A stretch of DNA of 64,000 nt from CAYTZH01 sp964442285 (GTDB lineage Bacteria > Myxococcota_A > UBA9160 > JAFDET01): positions 76,102 to 140,101 of the forward strand of contig CAYTZH010000007.1 in assembly GCA_964442285.1 (NCBI GenBank), written 5' to 3'. This document shows, piece after piece, positions 15,912 to 24,604 of this stretch. The notes beneath the pieces are model-generated. The model did no database searches, was not told the origin of the DNA, and saw only the letters and a program-made list of their open reading frames with translations. Position 1 is the stretch's first letter; each line of letters opens with the position of its first letter. The translations under genes were made by a program, and so were the position numbers.

Positions 15912-17783
15912 ATGTGCGGGATCGTCGGCGTTCTCGAGCGCGACCCCGGCGCGCCGGCGGACCCGACCCTGGTCGACCGCCTCCGCGACACCCTCACCCA
16001 TCGAGGTCCCGACGGACGCGGCAGCCACTGCGACGGCCCCGTCGGCCTGGGCCAGACCCGGCTGGCGGTCATCGACGTCCCCGGCGGCCGTCAGCCCTGG
16101 ATCGACCCGGAGAGCGGGGCCGCCCTCGTCTACAACGGCGAGGTCTACAACTTCCGCGCCCTCCGGGACGAGCTGGAGCGCGCCGGCCGCCGCTTCCAGA
16201 GCGACTCCGATACCGAGGTGGTGATGGCCGCCTACCTGGCCTGGGGCGACGACTTCCTCGAGCGCCTGAACGGGATGTTCGCGCTGGCGCTCTGGGACGC
16301 CCGCGAACGTCGCCTGCTGCTGGCCCGCGATCGCCTGGGCATCAAGCCCCTGTTCGTGGCCACGTCCGCCCGTCGGCTGGCCTTCGCCTCGGAGCCCAAG
16401 GCGCTGCTCGCCCTGCCCGACCTGGACCGCGCCTGGGACGAGCAGGCCCTGCACGACTACTTCCACTTCCGCTACGTGCCGGGACCGCGCACGGCGTTCC
16501 GCGCGATCCGGCAGCTTCCGCCCGGCCAGCGTCTCGTGGCCGAGGCCGACGGGCAGCTCCAGCAGTCCTCCTGGTGGTCGCTGGCGCCGGAGCCGGCGGC
16601 GTCCGGGGAGGCGATCGAGGTCTTCGCCGGGCTCCTGCGCGACGCGGTCTCCCTGCGCACCGTTTCCGACGTCCCCCTCGGCGCCTTCCTCTCGGGGGGC
16701 ATCGACAGCGGCCTCGTCGTGGCCTTCCTCGCCGCCGCGCTCGAGGAGCCGGTGAAGACCTTCACCGTCTACGATCCCGAGGTCCCCTACTACGACGAGC
16801 GGGACCGGGCGCGCCAGGTCGCGACGCGCTTCGCCACCGACCACCGGGAGCTGGTGGCGGCGACCGAGGTCGAGCCCCTGCTCGCCCAGCTCCTGCCCAC
16901 CTTCGACCAGCCCTTCGCCGACTCGGGGGCGCTGCCGAACCTGGTGATCTGTCGCGAGGGCCGCAAGCTCGTCACCGTGGCGCTCTCGGGGCTCGGGGGC
17001 GACGAGCTGGCCGCGGGCTACGTCCGCTACCTGGGCGCCGCCTGGGGCCGGGTGCTCTCGGGTCTGCCGGCCGCGTCGGGCCGGCTGCTGCGGGTCCTGG
17101 CGGACGTCCTCCCGGAGGGCCGCGGCCTCGCCGCCGACCGCGCCAAGCGCTTCGCGCGCCTGGCGGGCCTGCCGGAGCCGGCGCTCTATACCCGGATGCT
17201 CGGCGCCGGGACCCGCCTCGATCGGCCCTACCTCGCGCCCGCTTTCGCGCGACGCGTGGATCCGGACGGCCCGCTGGACCGGATCGAGTCGCTGTTCGCC
17301 GAGGCCGACGGCCTCGGTCTCGATCGGGTCAACCGGCTGCTCTACACGGACCTGTCGACCTACATCCCCGACGACCTGCTCACGCTCGCCGATCGGACCA
17401 GCATGCGCTTCGGGCTCGAGGTGCGGGTGCCGTTCCTCGACCACCGGCTGGTGGCCCATGCGCTCACGATTCCGGGTCGCGAGAAGGTCCGCGGCCGCCG
17501 GCTCAAGCTGCTCCTGCGGCGGCTGGCCGAGCGCTGGCTCCCGCACGAGGTGGTCCACGGACCCAAGCGCGGCTTCAGCGTTCCCATGGCCGACTGGCTG
17601 CGCGGTCCCCTGGCGCCGGCCGTGGAGCGCGCCGTGGAGACCGTGGGGCCCGAGACGGGGATTCTCGATCGCGACGCTCTGCGGTCCGCCTGGGCCGCCC
17701 ACCGCAGCGGGCGGGCGAGCCACGAGGATCTCCTCTGGGCCGTCCTCGTCTTCACGCGCTGGGCCGAGGCGCACCCGGCCTAG
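15912..17783 (+). CDS. asnB: Asparagine synthetase (glutamine-hydrolysing)
   Basis: A 623-residue two-domain amidotransferase. The class II glutaminase starts with the catalytic Cys2 (MCGIVGVLE) and includes THRGPDGRG and YNGEVYNF. The synthetase domain carries the PP-loop LSGGIDSGL near residue 260. It transfers glutamine-derived ammonia to an AMP-activated carboxylate, normally aspartate. Similar genes in exopolysaccharide or exosortase loci modify sugar acids, but this one is not beside the glycan cluster. It is divergent from the GGT-like gene, with about 50 bp between starts. Confidence 0.92.
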   Translation: MCGIVGVLERDPGAPADPTLVDRLRDTLTHRGPDGRGSHCDGPVGLGQTRLAVIDVPGGRQPWIDPESGAALVYNGEVYNFRALRDELERAGRRFQSDSDTEVVMAAYLAWGDDFLERLNGMFALALWDARERRLLLARDRLGIKPLFVATSARRLAFASEPKALLALPDLDRAWDEQALHDYFHFRYVPGPRTAFRAIRQLPPGQRLVAEADGQLQQSSWWSLAPEPAASGEAIEVFAGLLRDAVSLRTVSDVPLGAFLSGGIDSGLVVAFLAAALEEPVKTFTVYDPEVPYYDERDRARQVATRFATDHRELVAATEVEPLLAQLLPTFDQPFADSGALPNLVICREGRKLVTVALSGLGGDELAAGYVRYLGAAWGRVLSGLPAASGRLLRVLADVLPEGRGLAADRAKRFARLAGLPEPALYTRMLGAGTRLDRPYLAPAFARRVDPDGPLDRIESLFAEADGLGLDRVNRLLYTDLSTYIPDDLLTLADRTSMRFGLEVRVPFLDHRLVAHALTIPGREKVRGRRLKLLLRRLAERWLPHEVVHGPKRGFSVPMADWLRGPLAPAVERAVETVGPETGILDRDALRSAWAAHRSGRASHEDLLWAVLVFTRWAEAHPA

Positions 17784-19003
17784 GACGAGCGCGCGGAGCC
17801 GGCCCGGTCGAAGGCCAGGAAGAGCGCGCCGGCGCCCCGGGTGCCGACCAGCGGGAACGCCCAGCCGCTCGATGCGTCGAGGTCGACGGAGGCCGTCGTC
17901 ACCCGGCACCCCGGGTCCTCCACCGCCTGCCGGCACAGCAGCTCGGCGAAGCGTTCCACGGCCAGGTCCAGGCGCTCGACCGGGTCGAAGCCGGTGGCCT
18001 CGGGATCGCTCGCGGCCAGGGCCCGCGCCAGGACGGTCTCCACGCCGAGGGCCACCAGGAGGCCCGGATCGGATTCCACGTAGACGCTCCCCAGGTGGGT
18101 CCAGCCCTCGTCGCCCCCGCTCCAGCCCTCGGCGGGTGCCACCTTGGCCTCGACGTGGGTGAGACGGCGCACGAGATCCGGCAGGAGCGCCACGATGCGC
18201 CGGCCCTGGGGCGGGCCGTGGAGCAGCTCGTGGGGCAGCTGCATCGGCGCGGGCAGCAGGCTCCTGAACTCCTTGAGGAGGTCCCCCAGCTGGCCCGCCC
18301 GGAGGTGCCCCATCCGCACCAACGCCTCGCCGAGCCGGACCCGGCTCGCGCGCTGGGTCTCGAGCAGGCGCTCGAGCTGGGCGCGATTCAGCATGCCCAT
18401 CGAGACGGCCATCTCTCCGAAGCGGGACGGCTCGGTCCGCTGGGCACGGAAGACGCGTTCCGCCTGGTCGGGCCCGAGGAGACCGGCGGCCACGGCGTGC
18501 TCCCCGAGCCGCGTGTTGGCGCGCTCCATGAAGGCGAGCGCCTGCGTGAGCTGTGCGCCGTCGATCTCGCCGCGTCCCACCAGGAACTCCCCGAAGAAGA
18601 GCAGCCCGGCGCGGGCGGCCGCCTCGCGCGCGCGGCGCACGGCCAGCTCGCGTCGACACAGGAGTGCGAGCTCGAGGGCGCCCACCGGCTTGGCCATCAG
18701 GGCGGCCACCTGGAAGCGCTCGGCCTCCTCCTCGAGCGCGTCGGGATCGTCGGCCGCCAGGGCCACGCGAAGCCGGGGAGCCAGGTTGCGGAGGACACGC
18801 ATTCCCGTCAGACCGTCCACCTGGGGCAGCGCGGCATCCAGCAGCACGAGGTCGGGGTTGTGGCTGGCCGCGAGCTGGATGGCGTCGCTCCCGGTCCGCC
18901 CGGTTGCCGCGAGCACGGCCTGGCTCTGCTGGAGGGAGCCGCGGCTGCTCGGAGAGAGCACCGGCGGCTCGTCCTCGCAGACCACGATGCGGAGCGGCAG
19001 CAT
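17780..19003 (-). CDS. Receiver / GspE-N-like repeat / CheX-like fusion protein
   Basis: A 407-residue cytosolic protein. Residues 1-120 are a receiver domain: acidic pocket CEDE, phospho-acceptor Asp56 in VLLDAALP and lysine in MAKPV, with alanines at the usual Thr/Ser switch (LAADD). Residues about 135-245 hold helical repeats of the type found at the N-terminus of GspE/PilB ATPases (FLVGRGEIDGAQL, LGEHAVAAGLLGPDQ, LGEALVRMGHLRAGQL). The last part, about 260-400, resembles CheX/CheC phosphatase domains. The start ATG 19003 follows AAGGGTGGG. The combination suggests a phosphorylation-tuned regulator of motility or secretion; this is an inference. Confidence 0.75.
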   Translation of the reverse strand: MLPLRIVVCEDEPPVLSPSSRGSLQQSQAVLAATGRTGSDAIQLAASHNPDLVLLDAALPQVDGLTGMRVLRNLAPRLRVALAADDPDALEEEAERFQVAALMAKPVGALELALLCRRELAVRRAREAAARAGLLFFGEFLVGRGEIDGAQLTQALAFMERANTRLGEHAVAAGLLGPDQAERVFRAQRTEPSRFGEMAVSMGMLNRAQLERLLETQRASRVRLGEALVRMGHLRAGQLGDLLKEFRSLLPAPMQLPHELLHGPPQGRRIVALLPDLVRRLTHVEAKVAPAEGWSGGDEGWTHLGSVYVESDPGLLVALGVETVLARALAASDPEATGFDPVERLDLAVERFAELLCRQAVEDPGCRVTTASVDLDASSGWAFPLVGTRGAGALFLAFDRAGSARSS

Positions 19004-19186
19004 GCAACCCACCCTTCCTCGGCTTTTCTCGTCGCTATCGCCGGTGCGGTCAATCCGGGGAAGGCTCCAGAGGGCGTCTGGAGAACCCTCGCCGCGTCGT
19101 GGGCCGCGCTTCCGCGCGCCCTCGGGCGAGGCGTTTGGGCGCATCCAGCGGTCGCACTACAGTCCGGTGTCCCACCAGGAGGCCCC

Positions 19187-21046
19187 ATGTCTCTCCGCCA
19201 CCCGGCTCGCGCACTGCTCGTCTGTATGCTCGGAACGCTGCTGGCTGCGTGCGGCCGCTCCGGCGCGGCGATGGAGGAGGGGCCGCCCGCGGCCGACCCG
19301 GCCTCCCGACGGACGCCCGCGGCGGGACCGGTCGTGGGCTTCGTCTCGGGCTACGGCAGCCACGCCTGGCGGGGCATCCCCTACGCGGCGCCGCCCGTCG
19401 GAGACCTGCGCTGGCGGGCACCGCGGCCGGCCGAGCCGTGGACCGAGGAGGTGGCGGCCCTGGAGCCCGGCGCGCCCTGCACCCAGTACGCGAGCCCGCT
19501 GGGCGGGAGCCAGGCCGAGCCCGGAACGCTCGTGGGAGCCGAAGACTGCCTCGTCCTCGACGTCTGGGCGCCGCGCTTCGGACCCGACGAGGTGCCTACG
19601 GGCGACGATCGTCTGCCCGTGATGGTCTGGATCCACGGGGGCGGCAACACGATCGGAGACACCGCCTTCTACGACGGCGGCAACCTGGCCGCCACCCAGA
19701 ACGTGGTCGTGGTGGCGATCCAGTACCGGCTCGGGCCCTTCGGGTGGTTCCGGCACCGGGCGCTGCGCGGCGAGGGCACGACCGTGGCCGACCGCTCCGG
19801 GAACTTCGGCACCCTGGACCAGATCCAGGCCCTGCAGTGGGTCCGGGACAACATCGCTGTCTTCGGCGGCGATCCGGGCAACGTCACCATCTTCGGCGAG
19901 TCCGCCGGCGGGACCAACGTGTTCATGCTGCTGCTCTCGCGCCCGGCCCGGGGCCTCTTCCACCGGGCCATCGCCCAGAGCGGCGGCCTCGCCATCACGC
20001 CCGCCGACTACGGCGAGGACTTCGCCGACGCGCCGGTGCCCGGCAGCGAGAAGAGCTCGAACGAGGTCCTGATCTCCCTCCTGGCGGCGGACGGCACGGC
20101 GCCGGATCGCGCGGCCTCCCGCGACCACCTGGAGGCGCTCGACGACGAGCAGGTGCTCGCCTACCTCCGCGCGCGCTCGCCCGCCGAGCTCATGCAGGCC
20201 TACGAGGTCTGGGGCGAGACGGGCATGATCGAGGTGCCGAAGGTCTTCGCAGACGGCTACGTGCTGCCGCGCCAGGATCCCCTGGAGCGCCTCGCCCGGC
20301 CCGGCAGCTACAACGCGGTGCCGGTGATGCTCGGAACCACCCGCGACGAGAACAAGCTCTTCATGTCCTTCGATCCGCAGTACGTGCGGCGCTGGTTCGG
20401 TGTCTTCCCGCGACTCGTCGACGCCGATCTCTACGATGCCACCGCCGAGCACCGCAGCCGGATGTGGCGTGCCACGGGCGTCGACCTCCCCGCCCGGGCG
20501 CTGTCGGAGTCCCAGCCCGGGCAGGTCTTCTCCTATCGCTTCGACTGGGACGAAGAGCCGAACCTGCTCTGGATCAGCGATCTCTCCCGCATCCTCGGGG
20601 CGGCCCACGCCTTCGAGATCCCCTTCATCTTCGGCCACTGGGACCTCGGCAGCGAGGGCGACATCATCTTCAGCAGCGGCAACGAGGCCGGTCGCCTCGA
20701 GCTCTCGGCGCGCATGATGTCCTACTGGACGGAGTTCGCGCGCAGCGGGGATCCCGGCCAGGGCCGGGCGGGAGACCTGCCGCGCTGGGCCGCCTTCGAC
20801 GCCGACGGCGCCTTCCTGCACCTCGATACGGAGGCCGGGGGCGGGGTGCGCATGGCCGGCGGGGGGCCGCTGACCCCCGAGCACGTGCTGGCCGACGTGG
20901 ACCGGGACGGCCGCCTGGAGGAGGCGGTCGAGCGCTGCCGCCTGCTCTGGCAGCTGGCGGAGTGGGACCGGGGCTTCTCCCGCGAGGGCTACGCGCAGCG
21001 CGGCTGCGCGGCCTTCCCGTACGACGAGTACCCCTGGGCGGGTTGA
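19187..21046 (+). CDS. Carboxylesterase type B lipoprotein
   Basis: A 619-residue alpha/beta hydrolase. It begins with a lipoprotein signal (LLVCMLGTLLAACG), so it is probably anchored at the cell envelope. The esterase domain shows YAAPPVGDLRWRAP, the oxyanion-hole HGGG, and nucleophile Ser239 in GESAGG. The likely acid is the Glu in TTRDENKLF and the base the His in AFEIPFIFGHW. It would hydrolyse carboxylic esters; the substrate is unknown. AGGAGG lies 4 bases before the ATG. It is divergent from the receiver fusion gene across a 183-bp gap in which I see no other feature. Confidence 0.93.
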   Translation: MSLRHPARALLVCMLGTLLAACGRSGAAMEEGPPAADPASRRTPAAGPVVGFVSGYGSHAWRGIPYAAPPVGDLRWRAPRPAEPWTEEVAALEPGAPCTQYASPLGGSQAEPGTLVGAEDCLVLDVWAPRFGPDEVPTGDDRLPVMVWIHGGGNTIGDTAFYDGGNLAATQNVVVVAIQYRLGPFGWFRHRALRGEGTTVADRSGNFGTLDQIQALQWVRDNIAVFGGDPGNVTIFGESAGGTNVFMLLLSRPARGLFHRAIAQSGGLAITPADYGEDFADAPVPGSEKSSNEVLISLLAADGTAPDRAASRDHLEALDDEQVLAYLRARSPAELMQAYEVWGETGMIEVPKVFADGYVLPRQDPLERLARPGSYNAVPVMLGTTRDENKLFMSFDPQYVRRWFGVFPRLVDADLYDATAEHRSRMWRATGVDLPARALSESQPGQVFSYRFDWDEEPNLLWISDLSRILGAAHAFEIPFIFGHWDLGSEGDIIFSSGNEAGRLELSARMMSYWTEFARSGDPGQGRAGDLPRWAAFDADGAFLHLDTEAGGGVRMAGGGPLTPEHVLADVDRDGRLEEAVERCRLLWQLAEWDRGFSREGYAQRGCAAFPYDEYPWAG

Positions 21047-21107
21047 GCACCGAGGCCCGGTCGTCTTCGAGGCGAGGTCGGCTCCCCCGTGTCCCCGAAG
21101 TCCCCGT

Positions 21108-21139
21108 CGGCGGGCGGCGCGGTCCCGCGCCTTCCGCCG
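21108..21139 (+). terminator. Two-tier hairpin after the carboxylesterase gene
   Basis: An outer 6-bp stem (21108-21113 with 21134-21139) and an inner 6-bp stem (21116-21121 with 21126-21131) are separated by a 2x2 internal loop and capped by GTCC. It sits 60 bases after the stop. No U tract is present. Confidence 0.5.
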
Positions 21140-21209
21140 GACCTGCCCCGGCCTACCCCGCCGGGCTCACGCGCGCCGCCGAGGTAGAATCCTCTCGGGA
21201 GGAAGCCTC

Positions 21210-22454
21210 GTGACGACATCCGCATCCGACTCCGGCCGCGAGCTCGACGTCCTGCTCTGGGGCGCCACCGGCTTCACCGGCCGCCTGGTGGCCGAGCACC
21301 TGCTGGCCCGCCACGGGGCTGCCGGCTCCCTGCGCTGGGCCCTGGGGGGCCGCAACCGCGAGAAGCTCGAGCGCCTGCGCGCGGACCTCGGGACGGCGGC
21401 CGAGGCCCTGCCGCTGGTGGTGGCCGACGCCGACGACGAGGGCGCCCTGGCGGAGGTCGTCCCGCGCGCGCGGGTCGTCTGCACCACCGTGGGGCCCTAC
21501 GCCCTCTACGGCTCCAAGCTGGTGGCCGCCTGTGCCCGCAGCGGCACCCACTACTGCGACCTCACCGGGGAGCTGCCCTGGATGCGCCGCATGATCGACG
21601 CCCACCAGAAGGAGGCGGAGGAGAGCGGCGCGCGCATCGTCCACAACTGCGGCTTCGACTGCATCCCGTCCGATCTCGGCGTCTTCTTCCTCCAGCGCGA
21701 GATGCAGGCGCGCCACGGCGTCGCCTGCGCCCGGATCCGCTACCGGGTCCTCGACTTCCGGGGCGGCTTCAGCGGCGGCACGGCCGCGAGCGGCATGAAC
21801 ATGCTGGCCGAGGCCGCGGCCGATCCCGCCATCCGGCGGCTGATCGCGGATCCCTACGGCCTGAATCCGCCGGGAGAGCGCGGCCCCGACGAGCCGGACC
21901 GCCTGACGCCGGCCCAGGAGCCGGACCTCGGCTGGACGGCGCCCTTCGTGATGGCCGCCATCAACACCCGGGTGGTCCGCCGCACCAACGCCCTGCTGGG
22001 CCATCCCTGGGGACGCGAGTTCCGCTACGACGAGGCGATCGTCACCGGACCCGGGCCCACGGGCTTCGCAAAGGCCGCGGCCGTGGCGGCGGGTCAGGCG
22101 GCCATGGCCGCGGGCGGCGGCCTCGGGCCGGTGCGGGGGCTGCTCGGCCGCTTCCTCCCCGAGCCGGGAACCGGCCCTTCGGCGCGTCAGCGCGAGCAGG
22201 GCTTCTTCGACATCCTGCTCCTGGGCGAGCACCCGACGGATCCGTCGAAGAACCTGAAGGGCCGCGTGCGGGGCGACCGCGACCCCGGCTACGGCTCCAC
22301 CTCCAAGATGCTGGGGGAGGCCGCGGTCTGCCTCGCCCAGGACGCGCTGTCCGTGGGCGGCGGCTTCTGGACGCCGGCCGCGGCCATGGGGGCGCCCCTG
22401 CTCGAGCGCCTCGGCGCCCACGCCGGGGTCGAATTCCGCATCGAGGCGGCCTAG
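21210..22454 (+). CDS. Saccharopine-dehydrogenase-like / trans-acting enoyl reductase family protein
   Basis: A 414-residue NAD(P)-binding protein. The Rossmann start is LLWGATGFTGRLVAEHLL, followed by WALGGRNREKLERL, TTVGPYALYGSKLVAAC and CGFDCIPSDLG. This pattern is shared by saccharopine-dehydrogenase-like reductases and the mycobacterial trans-acting enoyl reductase that reduces polyketide or phthiocerol intermediates. No polyketide synthase is nearby, so the substrate is open. GTG 21210 has GGGAGGAAG just upstream. Only 8 bp separate its stop from the next gene, so the two are likely an operon. Confidence 0.88.
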   Translation: MTTSASDSGRELDVLLWGATGFTGRLVAEHLLARHGAAGSLRWALGGRNREKLERLRADLGTAAEALPLVVADADDEGALAEVVPRARVVCTTVGPYALYGSKLVAACARSGTHYCDLTGELPWMRRMIDAHQKEAEESGARIVHNCGFDCIPSDLGVFFLQREMQARHGVACARIRYRVLDFRGGFSGGTAASGMNMLAEAAADPAIRRLIADPYGLNPPGERGPDEPDRLTPAQEPDLGWTAPFVMAAINTRVVRRTNALLGHPWGREFRYDEAIVTGPGPTGFAKAAAVAAGQAAMAAGGGLGPVRGLLGRFLPEPGTGPSARQREQGFFDILLLGEHPTDPSKNLKGRVRGDRDPGYGSTSKMLGEAAVCLAQDALSVGGGFWTPAAAMGAPLLERLGAHAGVEFRIEAA

Positions 22455-22462
22455 CCGGGCGG

Positions 22463-24604
22463 ATGCGGGGCTGGAGGGCCTGCGGGTGCGTCGGGCTCGG
22501 CCTGGCGCTCGTCCTGTTCCCGGCGCCCGATCTTTCGGCGCAGGCGGCGCAGGCGGCGCAGGCGGCGCAGGCGGTCGGGGCCCGGCCCGCGCCGCTCCCG
22601 GCCGTCGCCCAGGCCGTGCTTCCCCTGCCCGGCGCCGCGGCCCGGCCCGCGAGCGTCTTCTTCCTGGCCGTCGCGGCCGAGCCCGGCGCGGTGGCCGTCG
22701 GCGCCGCCCACAGCTTCGACCGCACCGAGCTCGCCGAGCTGGGTCGGCTCGAGCTGCGAATGGCGGGCGAGGTGGTGGCGACCTCGAGCCGCTTCTTCAC
22801 CCGGCCCGGCCGCGCCCACCACCGCCCGGGTGCGTCGATGCGCGAGGGCTTCCTGGTGTTCGCCCTCTCGCAGCGGCCTGTGGGGATGCGCCTGCTGGAG
22901 GTGGCCTCGCGCCCCCCGGAGCCCGGCGACCCCGTGCGGCTGCTCGGACCCGGCTCCGAGATCGTCGCCTCCCCCGAGATCCCGGGCGTGGTGGCGCGCA
23001 GCGACCCGGCCCAGCTCGACATCGATCTGGAGGGCGTGCCCGATCTGCGCGGCTGGGGCGGCGCTCCGGTCGTGGACGGCGAGGGGCGGGTGGTGGGCCT
23101 GCTCCAGTCCGCGCGACCGGCCGAGGGAGGCCTCCGGCTCGGCGCGGGTCCCATCGGCGGCGTGGTCGCGGCCCTGGCCGAGCCCTACGAGGGCGGGCTC
23201 GGGCGCCTGTTCGCCTCGCTCTCCCCGCCGGCCAGCGCGGCGACGGCCCTCGAGCGGCGCCGTCGCCGGGCCACCGGCTCGCCCCACGGCGACGTGTCCG
23301 AGCGCCTCGACCGCGCGCTCGAGGAGGCGCGGTCGCTGCCGCTCACGCCGCGCCCCCCGGCCCTCGCCCTCGAGATCGAGTACCCCGCCCCGGACGCCGT
23401 GGTGAGCGAGCGGTCCGGTGCCTTCCTGGCGGGCCGCGCGCGGGCGCTCTTCGAGGAGCGCCGGAGCTTCGAGCTGGTCATCGTGATCGACACCTCGGGC
23501 TCCACGGGCATGCCCGCGGGTGTCGACGTGGATGGCGACGGCCTCGTCGGCCGGCGCCCCGACGGCGTCGTCGACGCGGCCGGACCCGAGGCCAGCTCCG
23601 ACCCGGGCGACTCGATCCTGGCCGCCGAGGTGGCCGCGGCCCGGCGCCTGCTGCGCGGCCTGGATCCCCGCATCACGCGGGTCGGTCTCGTGACCTTCGC
23701 CGGAGTCCCCGTGGCGGGCCCCGCCTCCGACGGCCGCGTGCCCATCCGGCGGGCGGCCCTCACCGTGGAGCCCCTGACCTCCGACTACCGCCGCGTGGAG
23801 CGGGCCCTGGACGAGGTCCTCGAAGCGGGCCCGGACGGGGCCACCCACATGGCGGCCGGCGTGCGCCAGGCCCGCCTCGAGCTGCTCGGGCTGGGCGGAG
23901 CGCTCTCGCTGCCGCGCCCCGAGGCCGAGAAGGTGGCCCTCTTCTTCACCGACGGCGTGCCGACCCTGCCCTACCACGGCGAGGGCGCCGACTCCGCCAA
24001 CGTGCGCGAGGTGCTCGAGGCCGCCCAGCAGTCCCAGCGCGCGGGCATCCGGGTCCACTCCTTCGCCATCGGGCCGGAGGCCCTGCTCGGGCCCGTCTCC
24101 ACGGTGGAGCTCGCGGCCATCACCGATGGCATCTTCACGCCGGTCCGCCACCCGGGGCAGCTCGGCCCGCTGGTCGAGTCGGTGAACTTCGCCCGGGTCT
24201 CGGAGCTCCGCATCCGCAACCACAGCGCCGAGCGCGACGCCCACCGGGTGCGCCTGTTCGCCGACGGCTCCTGGGACGCCCTGGTGCCCCTGCGCACCGG
24301 CAAGAACGAGATCGAGGTGGTGGTGCGCTCCGAGGACGGCGCCGAGGCGAGCGTCCGGCGCACGCTCCACTACGCGCCCGGCAGCGCCCGGGCCTTCGTG
24401 CCGGCCGAGCTGGTGACCAAGCGCACCGAGCTGCTGCAGGAGCGCCTGCTCGACCTGCGGGAGGCCTCCGAACGGGTCCGGGCCGAGGAGGCGCGCCGCG
24501 TCCTGCTCGAGGAGATGGCGCGGGAGCGCGACGCCGCCGAGGCGCGCGCGGACCGCCAGCGCCGCGAGCTGGAGCTGGAGGTGGAGGCTCTCCCCGAGCG
24601 CTAG
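22463..24604 (+). CDS. Secreted VWA-domain protein with degenerate trypsin-like domain
   Basis: A 713-residue protein. A signal peptide (residues 1-27) is followed by a short QAA tandem repeat. Residues about 45-240 follow a trypsin-like pattern: the His region reads VAVGAAHSF and the Ser region GWGGAPVVDGEGRVVGL, where Gly replaces the nucleophilic Ser, so protease activity is unlikely. A VWA domain (about 335-580) has the MIDAS motif DTSGST at 343-348, interrupted by a DVDGDGLVG calcium-loop-like insertion. The tail (about 650-713) is a charged coiled coil. VWA proteins bind partners through metal; this one probably works in the periplasm or outside. The 3' end overlaps pseC by 4 bp. Confidence 0.85.
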   Translation: MRGWRACGCVGLGLALVLFPAPDLSAQAAQAAQAAQAVGARPAPLPAVAQAVLPLPGAAARPASVFFLAVAAEPGAVAVGAAHSFDRTELAELGRLELRMAGEVVATSSRFFTRPGRAHHRPGASMREGFLVFALSQRPVGMRLLEVASRPPEPGDPVRLLGPGSEIVASPEIPGVVARSDPAQLDIDLEGVPDLRGWGGAPVVDGEGRVVGLLQSARPAEGGLRLGAGPIGGVVAALAEPYEGGLGRLFASLSPPASAATALERRRRRATGSPHGDVSERLDRALEEARSLPLTPRPPALALEIEYPAPDAVVSERSGAFLAGRARALFEERRSFELVIVIDTSGSTGMPAGVDVDGDGLVGRRPDGVVDAAGPEASSDPGDSILAAEVAAARRLLRGLDPRITRVGLVTFAGVPVAGPASDGRVPIRRAALTVEPLTSDYRRVERALDEVLEAGPDGATHMAAGVRQARLELLGLGGALSLPRPEAEKVALFFTDGVPTLPYHGEGADSANVREVLEAAQQSQRAGIRVHSFAIGPEALLGPVSTVELAAITDGIFTPVRHPGQLGPLVESVNFARVSELRIRNHSAERDAHRVRLFADGSWDALVPLRTGKNEIEVVVRSEDGAEASVRRTLHYAPGSARAFVPAELVTKRTELLQERLLDLREASERVRAEEARRVLLEEMARERDAAEARADRQRRELELEVEALPER

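Noticed and set aside
15912..17783. asnB as part of the surface-glycan locus
   Set aside because: It lies 7 kb away among unrelated genes; nothing in the sequence links it to sugar amidation.
22540..22575. CGCAGGCGG repeats as a CRISPR or regulatory array
   Set aside because: They are four short in-frame QAA codon repeats within the VWA gene leader, without spacers.
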